Below are positions 8,662-16,277 of a stretch of DNA of 64,000 nucleotides, one piece after another. The translations under genes and the position numbers were made by a program. The stretch's first letter is position 1. Each line of letters starts with the position of its first letter. The stretch is taken from the NCBI RefSeq assembly GCF_023823125.1, contig NZ_CP090949.1, positions 186,001-250,000 of the forward strand, given 5' to 3'. Origin of the DNA: Erythrobacter aurantius (GTDB taxonomy: Bacteria > Pseudomonadota > Alphaproteobacteria > Sphingomonadales > Sphingomonadaceae). The notes beneath the pieces were generated by a model. The model made no database searches and was not told the DNA's origin. It was given only the letters and a program-made list of their open reading frames with translations.

Positions 8662-9039
8662 TCAGACCTTGCGGAAATTCCGCAATTCAGGCGGTGGCGG
8701 GGCGCGATGGGCGTAAGAAATTGTGCTGTTGCCAACGCTTGCGGTTTCAGAGCCAAAGGCGGGCTTTCGAGCGAGTTGCGAATCGATTTCCTCGTCGAAC
8801 GCGATGCCGAATCGTTGGTCTTGAACCCAGGCGATGCTGCCTCCGATCCTGCCGATATTGCGCAATTCAATTTCGACCCGGTTGCCGCGTTGGACGCGCA
8901 GAGGGCCTTCGCCCATCATTCCGCCATCAGAGAGGTTACGGACGCGGACGCGATGCTCTTCGCTTTCCTGTTCAACGCGCACGCTCGCAAGCAGAAACAG
9001 GCTGTCGCGAGAATCACTTCTGGTCTCAACACCCGTCAT
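8662..9039 (-). CDS. PilZ domain protein
   Basis: A 125-residue protein consisting of a single PilZ domain, the classic cyclic-di-GMP receptor fold. The second part of the binding motif appears as RVRNLSDGGMMGEG (pattern [DN]-x-S-x-x-G), preceded by arginines in ETRSDSRDSLF that may represent the RxxxR part. A TTG at 9048 could extend it by three residues, but ATG at 9039 has GGAG eleven bases upstream. The C-terminus is proline-rich (HRAPPPPELRNF). It is monocistronic. Whether it still binds c-di-GMP is uncertain because the RxxxR spacing is not perfect. Confidence 0.78.
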   Translation of the reverse strand: MTGVETRSDSRDSLFLLASVRVEQESEEHRVRVRNLSDGGMMGEGPLRVQRGNRVEIELRNIGRIGGSIAWVQDQRFGIAFDEEIDSQLARKPAFGSETASVGNSTISYAHRAPPPPELRNFRKV

Positions 9040-9213
9040 TTTCGCCAAAACTCCTACACTCGGTCTGTTCGCGCATTCAGCGCTTTCAACGAGCGACCCG
9101 ACAAATAAACAGTCCGATTGCAGTTAATGAAGCGCAGTAAATGAGGCGTTAAGGCCAACGGGAGTTGCGACGGTTTCGCCCCGCTCGTCCCAAACTGGAA
9201 CGGATTGAAACTG

Positions 9214-9234
9214 GCCGGACTGGCTGTGTCCGGC
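9214..9234 (-). terminator. Hairpin downstream of dksA
   Basis: GCCGGAC at 9214-9220 pairs with GTCCGGC at 9228-9234 across a seven-base loop, 13 bases past the dksA stop codon. A short T-containing stretch follows on the minus strand but there is no long T-run, so termination strength is uncertain. Confidence 0.45.
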
Positions 9235-9246
9235 AGCCGGTGATCG

Positions 9247-9705
9247 TCAATCGTCGCGCGAAACCTTTTCGCGGCGTTCGTGAGCTTCCTGTGCTTCGAC
9301 AGTCATTGTCGCGACAGGACGGGCAATCAGGCGACGCAATCCGATGGGGTCGCCAGTGACCTCGCAATAGCCGTATTCACCTTCTTCGATGCGGCGAAGG
9401 GCAGCGTCGATCTTTGCGACAAGTTTGCGCTGACGATCACGCGTGCGCAGCTCGATCCCCCAATCCGTTTCGCTGGAGGCGCGATCATTCAGATCGGCTT
9501 CCCGGATTGGTCCGTCCGCCAAAGACTGCAGGGTCTGACCTGCGGCGGTGCGGATGGAGCGCTTCCATTCGATCAGCAACATCTGGAAATAGGCCAGCTG
9601 GCGATCGTTCATGTATTCTTCGTCGTCGCTCGGGACATAGTCCGGCGGCAGCAGATTCTTGGCTTTTTCGAAGATGTTGATTTCTTCAGTCGCGGCCGCT
9701 GACAT
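9247..9705 (-). CDS. dksA: RNA polymerase-binding regulator DksA, single-cysteine type
   Basis: A 152-residue DksA/TraR family protein that inserts a coiled coil in the RNA polymerase secondary channel and works with ppGpp. The coiled-coil arms are evident (FQMLLIEWKRSIRTAAGQTL and DRQRKLVAKIDAALRRI). The zinc-finger region reads YGYCEVTGDPIGLRRLIARP then MTVEAQEAH, so the canonical four cysteines are replaced by C, T, T and A. This is the same pattern known for zinc-independent DksA2 of Pseudomonas. ATG at 9705 starts the conserved MSAAATEEINIFEKAK; the open frame upstream lacks family similarity. Confidence 0.93.
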   Translation of the reverse strand: MSAAATEEINIFEKAKNLLPPDYVPSDDEEYMNDRQLAYFQMLLIEWKRSIRTAAGQTLQSLADGPIREADLNDRASSETDWGIELRTRDRQRKLVAKIDAALRRIEEGEYGYCEVTGDPIGLRRLIARPVATMTVEAQEAHERREKVSRDD

Positions 9706-10042
9706 GTGGTCCTCTAATCCCAAAACACAGTGCGTGACCGTCCCGTAAGGATGCGTGGAAAGGATCTCGGCATCCCTCGCCCCCCGGCAAGACTTTACGT
9801 AGGCCGCGCCTATAGGGAAGGCGCCAGTCTCACACAAGCCGATTTGAAGAAACGCCTGCAACATTCGGGGGACTGAACGGGATTTTTGCCCGCGCCGTTG
9901 CACCGCCGCCGCATTGCCGATCCAAAAAAGTAACCTGCGTTAACCATTTGTTGACCATGATCCGTGAGTTCTGTCGGTGCGCGATCCGGAGGGGGTCTGG
10001 ATCTTTTCCGCACTGCGGGCGCAGGAAAACGGGGAATGGATC
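9706..10042. other. Divergent promoter region between dksA and Sel1-like gene
   Basis: A 337-base non-coding stretch that must hold the promoters of the divergent dksA and Sel1-like genes. A CtrA-like site is described separately at 9940. I see a short A-run (AAAAAAG near 9926) and no convincing RNA gene or further ORF. Confidence 0.5.
9940..9954 (+). promoter_or_regulatory. CtrA-like binding site
   Basis: TTAA at 9940-9943 and TTGA at 9951-9954 are separated by seven bases (CCATTTG), close to the CtrA consensus TTAA-N7-TTAA, including the favoured TTAACCAT start. It lies 90 bases upstream of the Sel1-like gene. One mismatch means it is only a candidate. Confidence 0.4.
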
Positions 10043-10369
10043 ATGGAACTCAAGCCGGTTGAAACAGGGATGGCTTCGCCAATTTCGAACGGAGAAGCGG
10101 ACATCGCCATCGCAGGCTATCTCGCCGAGGCAGCAGCCGGAGATATCGCCGCATTGTTCAATCTCGGTGTCGCCTACTCGACTGGCAGCAACGGTGTGAC
10201 CGTTGACCTGGTCGAAGCGCACAAGTGGTTCAACCTCGCCGCATCGCGCGGGCACGAGGAGGCCTGCTGGTGCCGTGGTGATGTATCGGACGAAATGACC
10301 GCTCGCGAAATCGCTGAGGCACAGCGCCGGGCTCGGCAATGGCTGGCTCAGGAACGTCGCGCCGCCTAA
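10043..10369 (+). CDS. Sel1-repeat-like protein
   Basis: A 108-residue cytoplasmic protein with a Sel1-type helical repeat: GDIAALFNLGVAYSTGSNGV followed by DLVEAHKWFNLAASRGHEEA matches the alternating AxxxLGxxY and AxxWxxxAAxxG pattern. Such repeats mediate protein contacts. The start ATG at 10043 (MELKPVETG) has GGGGAA upstream; an ATG at 9977 would add 22 residues of unlikely sequence. The stop codon overlaps the 3' end of the convergent acyltransferase gene by four bases. Binding partner unknown. Confidence 0.7.
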   Translation: MELKPVETGMASPISNGEADIAIAGYLAEAAAGDIAALFNLGVAYSTGSNGVTVDLVEAHKWFNLAASRGHEEACWCRGDVSDEMTAREIAEAQRRARQWLAQERRAA

Positions 10370-11505
10370 TCAGGTTTTCTGAAAGGCGTTCGTTCGCCAA
10401 GGAAGACCTGATCGGCGCTCACGCCCTGCCGCTCGCGCTCAAGGAAGTCGGCCACCGCTTTGCGAAAGCCCGGATCAGCTATCCAGTGCGCTGAATATGT
10501 TTGCACCGGCTCGTAACCCCGAGCCAGCTTGTGCCCGCCCTGCGCACCCGCCTCGACCCGAGGCAAACCCAGTTCGATCGCCATGTCGATCGCCTGATAA
10601 TAGCACAGTTCGAAATGCAAAAAGCGCACGTCGCGGGTACACCCCCAATACCGGCCGTATAGTGCTTCCGACCCGATGAAATTGAGCGCGCCTGCAATCG
10701 GCTCCGCTCTATCAAACGCAAGGATCAGGGCCATCCTGTCGGCCATGCGTTCGCCCAGCAGGGAAAAGGCTTCGCGGGTCAGATAGGGTGTTCCCCATTT
10801 GCGAGCCCCGGTATCCTGATAGAATATCCAGAACGCATCCCAATGCTCTGGCCGGATGGCGTCGCCGGTAAGACGTTCGATCCGCAACCCCTCTTGCGCG
10901 GCTGCGCGCTCCTTGCGCAACGCCTTGCGCTTGCGCGATGCCAGCTCACCTAGGAAATCGTCGAAGCAATTGTAATCGCGGTTCTGCCAATGAAACTGGA
11001 TGTCGGACCGGATCAACCAACCGGCATTTTCGAAAAGCGGCAGTTGCTCCGGTTCGATGAATGTCGCGTGCGCTGAAGAAAGCCCGTTGTCCACGCAAAC
11101 GGTCTCCGCCCCCTTGAGCAGATGCGGCGCCAGCGAAGGATCGGACAACAGCAGGCGCGGTCCGTTTGCCGGGGTAAAGGGCGCGGCGATTTGCAGCTTG
11201 GGATAATACCGTCCCCCGGCCCGGTGCCATGCATCGGCCCAGCTGTGATCGAACACATATTCGCCCTGGCTGTGCCCTTTGGCATAACTCGGCATGGCAG
11301 CAAGCAGGTTGTCGGCCACATCAGTGATCACAATCGGCGCGGGCTCCCAGCCGGTGCCGGGGCCGACGCTGCCCGAATCCTCAAGCGCGGTCAGAAATTC
11401 ATGAGAGACGAAAGGATTGCGATCACCCCCAAGCGCATTCCACTCTGCCGGGCCGAAGCTGCCGACACCGGGCGCAAGCCGAACGGTTAACTCCGGGTCG
11501 CTCAC
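10366..11505 (-). CDS. COG3146 GNAT/FemAB-like N-acyltransferase
   Basis: A 379-residue protein of the predicted N-acyltransferase family COG3146 (once called peptidoglycan biosynthesis protein). The characteristic opening NALGGDRNPFVSHEFLTALE and later segments YYPKLQIAAPFTPANGPRLL and GRYWGCTRDVRFLHFELCYY are clear. The fold is two linked GNAT domains resembling FemAB, but the reaction is not established. Its start overlaps the stop of the GDPD gene by four bases, and the leftward block GDPD-acyltransferase is coupled. Length is typical of the family. Confidence 0.85.
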   Translation of the reverse strand: MSDPELTVRLAPGVGSFGPAEWNALGGDRNPFVSHEFLTALEDSGSVGPGTGWEPAPIVITDVADNLLAAMPSYAKGHSQGEYVFDHSWADAWHRAGGRYYPKLQIAAPFTPANGPRLLLSDPSLAPHLLKGAETVCVDNGLSSAHATFIEPEQLPLFENAGWLIRSDIQFHWQNRDYNCFDDFLGELASRKRKALRKERAAAQEGLRIERLTGDAIRPEHWDAFWIFYQDTGARKWGTPYLTREAFSLLGERMADRMALILAFDRAEPIAGALNFIGSEALYGRYWGCTRDVRFLHFELCYYQAIDMAIELGLPRVEAGAQGGHKLARGYEPVQTYSAHWIADPGFRKAVADFLERERQGVSADQVFLGERTPFRKPD

Positions 11506-12230
11506 GCCAGGCCTTCGCCTTCGCTGATGAGAGCATCGGCATCTGCAAGCGCATGGCGGCGCAGCTTCGGAGAGCGAACGGTCCAGGTGAGGATCGGCCT
11601 GCGCGTTTGCCGCCAGATCGTCGTGATCGCATTGGGCAGATCGCGGACGTCTGCCGCCAGAAAATCAGGGTGTGCCTGATCAATTGAGCCCGCAGCCCGC
11701 CATGCCTCGCGGAAGCCCATATCCAGAGTGTCGGTGCACACGAGACCTCTGCATCTCGAGCTGTCACGCTTGAAGAACCAGCCGCCCACGCGCGGATCGA
11801 AGCTCATCACCGCATGCTCGCCAGCATAGTCTCCCAAAAATTCAGACACTGCGCGGCAGCTTAGCGTCACATCATAGCCCGGCTTTGACTTGATCTCGAT
11901 AAGCAACGGCACCCGCCCATCGATTACGGCGAGGAAGTCGTCGAGCCGGGTTATTGTTTGCCCCGAATTGAGGATGCCGATCTGCTGCAATTCGGCGGCA
12001 TTAAAGCTTGCGACGGTTCCTTTTTCGTTGGTCAGTCGATCGAGTTCCCAGTCGTGAAACACCATCGGTACGCCGTCGCGGCTCAACTGGATATCGCAAT
12101 CAATGCCCATCCCCGCTGCGATTGCCGCTTCAGCCGCCGCAAGCGTATTCTCGGGCACGCCCTCACCGTGAAGGCCGCGATGGGCGTATTCCCACCGGGT
12201 CAGCCATTCAGGGGCACGGCGCTCAATCAC
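11502..12230 (-). CDS. Glycerophosphodiester phosphodiesterase
   Basis: A 242-residue GDPD-family enzyme that cleaves glycerophosphodiesters to glycerol-3-phosphate and an alcohol. The family signature is present: YAHRGLHGEGVPENTLAA near residue 14 (HRG and ENT), DCDIQLSRDGVPMVFHDWEL with metal ligands, and LLIEIKSKPG in the middle. No signal peptide is seen, so it is likely cytoplasmic, unlike E. coli GlpQ. It lies six bases from the RidA gene and overlaps the acyltransferase gene, forming one leftward transcription unit that continues from DUF3572. Confidence 0.9.
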   Translation of the reverse strand: MIERRAPEWLTRWEYAHRGLHGEGVPENTLAAAEAAIAAGMGIDCDIQLSRDGVPMVFHDWELDRLTNEKGTVASFNAAELQQIGILNSGQTITRLDDFLAVIDGRVPLLIEIKSKPGYDVTLSCRAVSEFLGDYAGEHAVMSFDPRVGGWFFKRDSSRCRGLVCTDTLDMGFREAWRAAGSIDQAHPDFLAADVRDLPNAITTIWRQTRRPILTWTVRSPKLRRHALADADALISEGEGLA

Positions 12231-12236
12231 GAACGA

Positions 12237-12698
12237 TCAGGCTCCCTTGATCGCCACCACCGCGTCGACTTCCACGGCAACACCCAGAGGCAGCGCCGGT
12301 ACACCGACCGCGGCGCGGGCGTGCTTGCCCGCTTCGCCGAACACCTCGAGCATGAGGTCCGAAGCGCCGTTGATGACCTTGGGCTGATCGGTGAAGTCCG
12401 GTGTCGAATTCACAAAGCCGCCAAGCTTGACCACGCGCTCGACCCGATCAAGCGATCCAAGCGCCGCTTTCAATTGGGCAAGGATCATCAGGCCGCAACC
12501 GCGTGCCGCTGCCATCCCTTCCTCCAGCGAAACATCATCGCCAAGACGACCCTTCACCAGTTCGCCTTCAACAAAGGAAATCTGGCCGGAAACGTAGGCA
12601 AGATCGCCCTGCACCACGACCGGCAGATAACTGGCCACCGGGGCCGCTGCCGCTGGCAAGGTGATCCCCAGTTCCTGCAAACGTTGCTCGATACTCAT
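12237..12698 (-). CDS. RidA family protein
   Basis: A 153-residue protein of the RidA/YjgF family, whose members hydrolyse reactive enamines and imines from PLP enzymes. It belongs to the longer YjgF-like subgroup: SIEQRLQELGITLPAA at the start, DLAYVSGQISFVEGELVKG, and the C-terminal ARAAVGVPALPLGVAVEVDAV-like segment with the conserved region around RAAVGV. The ATG at 12698 overlaps the HAD hydrolase stop by four bases; a longer ORF starting at 12749 lies inside that gene. The key arginine (RAAVG) is retained, suggesting deaminase activity. Confidence 0.88.
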   Translation of the reverse strand: MSIEQRLQELGITLPAAAAPVASYLPVVVQGDLAYVSGQISFVEGELVKGRLGDDVSLEEGMAAARGCGLMILAQLKAALGSLDRVERVVKLGGFVNSTPDFTDQPKVINGASDLMLEVFGEAGKHARAAVGVPALPLGVAVEVDAVVAIKGA

Positions 12699-13324
12699 GC
12701 TGCATTTCCTTCCAGTCTTTCCATCAGCCACGGCAGGGCTTCGGACCATTGGTCAATCCTTGCGTCGGCATGCCCCGCCCTGTGGGCGCAATCGATAGCA
12801 TCAGCGATCATGGGTTCGCCGCAAAAATGGAGGCGGACCACATCGGGGGTGGTTTCCTTTACCGACAGATGATGCTGCGACAGATCATCGATGAAGAGCG
12901 CACGGCTGGGCCGGAATTCTTCGACGATCTTCCGCAGGGCAGGCCCTTTGGGCCCCTGATTGGTGAAGACCTGCGCGTGAAGCCCGTGCTTCGCCAATTG
13001 CTCGGCTCGCTTGTCCCGCCGGAAATCGACCAGATTGGTGAGCACCACAACATCGGCATGCTCGTTCAATTCGTTCAGTGCCTCGATGGCGCCCGCGATC
13101 GGCAATTGACGATCCATTTCAGTATCGAAAAAGCCGCCGAGTTTCTTCCAGATCTCATCCGGTTTCAGCAGTTCACCGCTCTCGCGCCAGCGCAACGCTT
13201 CGCTGAAGTTATGGCCTTCGAGGTTGAAATCGACACCCTGGCTTTCCTCCAGCCAATCCTTGAAATGGGCAACCATGTGCAGGATCACTTCGTCGCAATC
13301 GCTGATGATGAGGGGGCGGCTCAT
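12695..13324 (-). CDS. HAD superfamily hydrolase
   Basis: A 209-residue haloacid dehalogenase-like protein. Motif I is ISDCDEVILHM (DxDxV) at residues 7-17, motif II is VVVLTNL, and motif IV is ALFIDDLSQHH with paired aspartates. A conserved lysine lies between motifs II and IV. Substrate unknown; most relatives are small phosphatases. It overlaps DUF3572 at its start and RidA at its end by four bases each, so the block is translationally coupled. It is the second gene of the leftward unit. Confidence 0.82.
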   Translation of the reverse strand: MSRPLIISDCDEVILHMVAHFKDWLEESQGVDFNLEGHNFSEALRWRESGELLKPDEIWKKLGGFFDTEMDRQLPIAGAIEALNELNEHADVVVLTNLVDFRRDKRAEQLAKHGLHAQVFTNQGPKGPALRKIVEEFRPSRALFIDDLSQHHLSVKETTPDVVRLHFCGEPMIADAIDCAHRAGHADARIDQWSEALPWLMERLEGNAA

Positions 13325-13554
13325 TGGGCAAGGTCCTTTCGCGCGGCGATCAGTTCTTCAGGGGTCACCGCCAATGCTTCGGCAGCGCGGATCAGATCGG
13401 GTTCGTGATTGGCAAGAAAATCAAGCGCCGATCCCAACACGGTGGGGTCGGAAAGCCCGGCTCGCAGCGAATCCGGGTCTAGGCCTGTCAGGTCAAGATA
13501 TCGCTGGGCGCGATCATCGTTCTGCAAAAGCCAGCCGATCGCGGCCAGCGCCAA
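13321..13554 (-). CDS. DUF3572 family protein, start uncertain
   Basis: A small protein of family DUF3572, unknown function, with LALAAIGWLLQNDDRAQRYLDLTGLDPDSLR and FLANHEPDLIRAAEAL in this gene (each family hallmark). The only canonical start in the frame is TTG at 13554, which has no clear ribosome site and cuts the usual N-terminal extension. Upstream codons up to the in-frame stop at 13645-13647 read QAHEQPPKAAPSPEAATRAA and look protein-like, but contain only ATC codons as possible rare starts. The neighbouring divK gene, divergently transcribed, is a common partner of DUF3572 in alphaproteobacteria. Confidence 0.75.
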   Translation of the reverse strand: MALAAIGWLLQNDDRAQRYLDLTGLDPDSLRAGLSDPTVLGSALDFLANHEPDLIRAAEALAVTPEELIAARKDLAQ

Positions 13555-13683
13555 GGTGGCAGCGCGCGTCGCGGCTTCTGGAGATGGGGCAGCCTTTGGA
13601 GGCTGTTCATGAGCTTGCGGGATTGTGATGACCTCTTGGCAGGTTTAGGCAGCGACAGGATCAGTAGAAAGTCGGGGCTCTCA

Positions 13684-14052
13684 GTGACAAAGCGTATAAT
13701 GGTTGTCGAGGACAACGACCTCAACCGGAAATTGTTCTGCGACGTGCTGAAAGCGAACGGCTTTGAAGTCGATCCGGTGGCTGACGGTCATTCCGTCCTG
13801 GAAACCGCGCGCACCACGACGCCGGATCTGATCATCATGGACATCCAGCTTCCCGGGATATCGGGTGTTGATCTTATCGCTGCTGCAAAACGCGACCTGG
13901 CATTGAAGGAGATCCCCGTTCTGGCGGTTACGGCTTTTGCGGCCAAGGGTGATGAGGAACGCATTCGTTCCGCCGGAGCATCAGGCTATCTCTCAAAGCC
14001 GGTATCGATCATGCCGTTCATGGCCGCGGTGAGGGAACTCTTGCCCGCTTAG
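13684..14052 (+). CDS. divK: Single-domain response regulator DivK
   Basis: A 122-residue CheY-like receiver without output domain. Conserved residues: acidic pair in MVVEDNDLNRKLF, phospho-acceptor aspartate in LIIMDIQLPG, threonine in VLAVTAFA, and lysine in GYLSKPVS. The NRKLF and PGISGVDL segments match DivK, the essential cell-cycle regulator that signals through DivJ and PleC to CtrA. GTG at 13684 (VTKRIMVVEDN) is the family start and has GGGG upstream; an ATG at 13609 overlaps the divergent gene. Its partner kinase is not in the window. Confidence 0.85.
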   Translation: MTKRIMVVEDNDLNRKLFCDVLKANGFEVDPVADGHSVLETARTTTPDLIIMDIQLPGISGVDLIAAAKRDLALKEIPVLAVTAFAAKGDEERIRSAGASGYLSKPVSIMPFMAAVRELLPA

Positions 14053-14603
14053 GTGAGAGTGAATTCAGCGGCGTAAATAAGCCAGGTGATCAGGATTCCC
14101 GCCAGAAAGATGCGATAGGCAAGCGTCAGGAAACGATATTTGCGGTGGTACAACACCCGGCCGTTCTGATGGATATCCCGCAGCATCGTGCGGAACAGTT
14201 CTTCGTCTGTGGCGAGCCGGTCCAGCAAGGATTCGACCCACTCGTCTTCTTCCATCGCAGCGAAATGGCCGAAAAACAGAGGGTTGATCATTGCCTGATC
14301 CTTGGGAGGCTTGCCAAGGGAGGGCAAGACCGAAGCGACCGCAAAAAGCGAGGACAGGAAGGCCGTCGCCGCAAGGCTCAGCGTTGACCAGGTGATAGCT
14401 TCGCCGATCAGGCGCGTCACCGCGAGCGAGAACACGACAAAGGTTGCGCCGATCAGGATCGAGGCCTTCTGATCGGCCATTTGTGACAAGGTCAGCGTGT
14501 TGATCTGTGCGGTGCGCAGGAGATGGACCGACTGAGGTGAGAACACGCGCTGTTCTTCCACCTGACCTTCCCGCTGGACCGCTGTCGAATCAGCCTCAGC
14601 CAC
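14049..14603 (-). CDS. Pycsar-effector-like transmembrane protein (DUF5706 type)
   Basis: A 184-residue membrane protein resembling the transmembrane effector of Pycsar anti-phage systems. The diagnostic segment LLRTAQINTLTLSQMADQKA is followed by two adjacent helices (SILIGATFVVFSLAVTRLIG and LSLAATAFLSSLFAVASVLP), an acidic cytoplasmic part, and a last helix (IFLAGILITWLIYAAEF). In Pycsar, cyclic CMP or UMP triggers membrane damage by such proteins. No nucleotide cyclase gene is adjacent, and this type is found as a stand-alone gene in many sphingomonads, so defence function is not implied. GTG at 14603 has GGGGGA upstream; longer ORF starts look wrong. Confidence 0.72.
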   Translation of the reverse strand: MAEADSTAVQREGQVEEQRVFSPQSVHLLRTAQINTLTLSQMADQKASILIGATFVVFSLAVTRLIGEAITWSTLSLAATAFLSSLFAVASVLPSLGKPPKDQAMINPLFFGHFAAMEEDEWVESLLDRLATDEELFRTMLRDIHQNGRVLYHRKYRFLTLAYRIFLAGILITWLIYAAEFTLT

Positions 14604-14743
14604 GTGATTTATTCCCCCACCTGTTTGCGGTTCCGCTTTGCCAGCGCGGTGAAACCTTGACAAGCTTAGCACCGAATGCGCTTTGCAAGCGTTTATGAGC
14701 AATCCCGCCCTTTGGGCGACGCAACCAAGAGCAGTTTTTCACC

Positions 14744-14986
14744 ATGACCGAAGCCGAAGTCGACGATCGCATCCGAACCTTGATCGAACCCTTCAACAAG
14801 AAGGGAATCGAGATCGCCAATGACAGCACCTTTGCCAACGATCTTGAATTCGACAGCCTGACCGTGATGGATTTCGTGGCAGAAATCGAAGACGAATTCG
14901 ACATTATCATCAGCATGAACCAGCAGGCCGAAATCGAAACCTATGGTCAGTTGATCACTGCAGTGCACAAGCTGCAGGGTAATTGA
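14744..14986 (+). CDS. Acyl carrier protein linked to sphingolipid synthesis
   Basis: An 80-residue acyl carrier protein with the phosphopantetheine attachment serine in LEFDSLTVMDF (DSL motif) near residue 37. It differs from housekeeping AcpP, and it lies 13 bases upstream of the serine palmitoyltransferase gene, the position of the specialised ACP known in Sphingomonas and Caulobacter sphingolipid loci. It probably delivers the acyl thioester used by Spt. GAAGG before the spt start suggests separate but coordinated translation. No further lipid genes follow directly. Confidence 0.88.
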   Translation: MTEAEVDDRIRTLIEPFNKKGIEIANDSTFANDLEFDSLTVMDFVAEIEDEFDIIISMNQQAEIETYGQLITAVHKLQGN

Positions 14987-14999
14987 TAGAAGGCACTCC

Positions 15000-16223
15000 A
15001 TGACCGAGAGCGATACCAAGCCCCGCGGCGACCTTTTCTCCAAGTTCGACGACTTCATCCAGGCGCGCGAAACCTTGCTTTCGAGCGGGGTGACCGATCC
15101 GTTCAGCCTGGTGATGGAGAAGGTAGTTTCGCCGACCCGTGCAATCTGCAACGGGCGCGAAACAATCCTGCTGGGCACCTACAACTATATGGGCATGACC
15201 TTTGACCCGGATGTGCTGGATGCGGGCAAGCAGGCGCTGACCGAGTTCGGCTCTGGCACGACTGGCAGCCGCGTTCTCAACGGCACCTACCAGGGCCACA
15301 AGGAATGCGAGGACGCGCTCAAGGAATTTTACGGGATGGACCACGCGATGGTCTTCTCGACCGGGTACCAGGCCAACCTCGGGATCATTTCGACCATTGC
15401 CGGAAAGGGTGATTACATCATCCTCGACATCGACAGCCACGCGTCGATCTATGATGGCTGCGCGATGGGCCGGGCCGAGGTGGTGCCGTTCAAGCACAAC
15501 GATATCGAGGCGATGGAGAAGCGGCTGCGGCGCCTTCCCGAAGAGGCCGGCAAGCTGGTTGTGCTCGAAGGCGTCTATTCGATGCTGGGCGATGTTGCCC
15601 CGCTCAAGGAGATGGTCGCCATCGCCAAGAAGTATGGCGCGATGGTGCTGGTCGACGAAGCGCATTCGATGGGTTTCATCGGTGAGAACGGTCGCGGCGT
15701 CTGCGAAGAGCAAGGCGTGATCGACGATGTCGATTTCATCATCGGCACGTTCTCGAAGAGCGTTGGCACCGTCGGTGGGTTCTGCGTTTCCAACCACCCT
15801 AAGTTTGAGGTGATGCGCTTCGTTTGCCGTCCCTACGTCTTCACTGCCAGCCTGCCGCCGAGCGTCGTCGCCACCGCTGCGACCTCGATCCGCAAGCTGA
15901 TGCATGGCGCCAACAAGCGCGCGCATCTGTGGGAGAATTCAAAGCGGCTCCACGCCGGATTGACGGAACTCGGTTTCCAGCTTGGCACCACCGAGCCGCA
16001 GAGCGCGATTGTGGCCGTGATCATGCCCGATCTCGAACGCGGAGCGATGATGTGGGAGGCGCTGCTTCAGGGCGGGCTTTACGTCAATCTGGCAAGACCG
16101 CCTGCAACGCCTGCAAACATGACGCTCCTGCGCTGTTCGCTTTGCGCCGAACATTCGGCCGAAGAGGTCGAGACGATCCTCAAAATCTTCGAACAGGCCG
16201 GAAAGGCCACCGGAATCATCTGA
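15000..16223 (+). CDS. spt: Serine palmitoyltransferase
   Basis: A 407-residue PLP enzyme of the alpha-oxoamine synthase family that condenses L-serine with an acyl-CoA or acyl-ACP to 3-ketosphinganine, committing carbon to sphingolipids. The PLP lysine is K253 in IIGTFSKSVGTVGG; the cofactor-holding aspartate and histidine lie in MVLVDEAHSMG (D219, H222), and a stacking histidine in DIDSHAS. The GSGTTGSRVLNGTYQGH segment is typical. The protein is soluble and homodimeric in the genus Sphingomonas, without membrane anchor, as here. Preceded by its ACP and followed by a strong terminator. Confidence 0.95.
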   Translation: MTESDTKPRGDLFSKFDDFIQARETLLSSGVTDPFSLVMEKVVSPTRAICNGRETILLGTYNYMGMTFDPDVLDAGKQALTEFGSGTTGSRVLNGTYQGHKECEDALKEFYGMDHAMVFSTGYQANLGIISTIAGKGDYIILDIDSHASIYDGCAMGRAEVVPFKHNDIEAMEKRLRRLPEEAGKLVVLEGVYSMLGDVAPLKEMVAIAKKYGAMVLVDEAHSMGFIGENGRGVCEEQGVIDDVDFIIGTFSKSVGTVGGFCVSNHPKFEVMRFVCRPYVFTASLPPSVVATAATSIRKLMHGANKRAHLWENSKRLHAGLTELGFQLGTTEPQSAIVAVIMPDLERGAMMWEALLQGGLYVNLARPPATPANMTLLRCSLCAEHSAEEVETILKIFEQAGKATGII

Positions 16224-16236
16224 TCTGACGGAAAGA

Positions 16237-16271
16237 GATCGCCGGAGCTCCCTTGCAGAGCTCCGGCGATC
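16237..16271. terminator. Strong hairpin terminator after spt
   Basis: GATCGCCGGAGCTC (16237-16250) and GAGCTCCGGCGATC (16258-16271) form a perfect 14-base-pair stem with a seven-base loop. It lies between convergent spt and the hydroxylase gene and could stop both transcripts. No T-run follows on either strand. Confidence 0.75.
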
Positions 16272-16277
16272 CGCTTG

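Noticed and set aside
14657..14743. Sigma70 promoter for acp-spt starting at TTGACA near 14657
   Set aside because: No -10 box at 16-18 bases; the nearest AT-rich hexamer is about 30 bases away.
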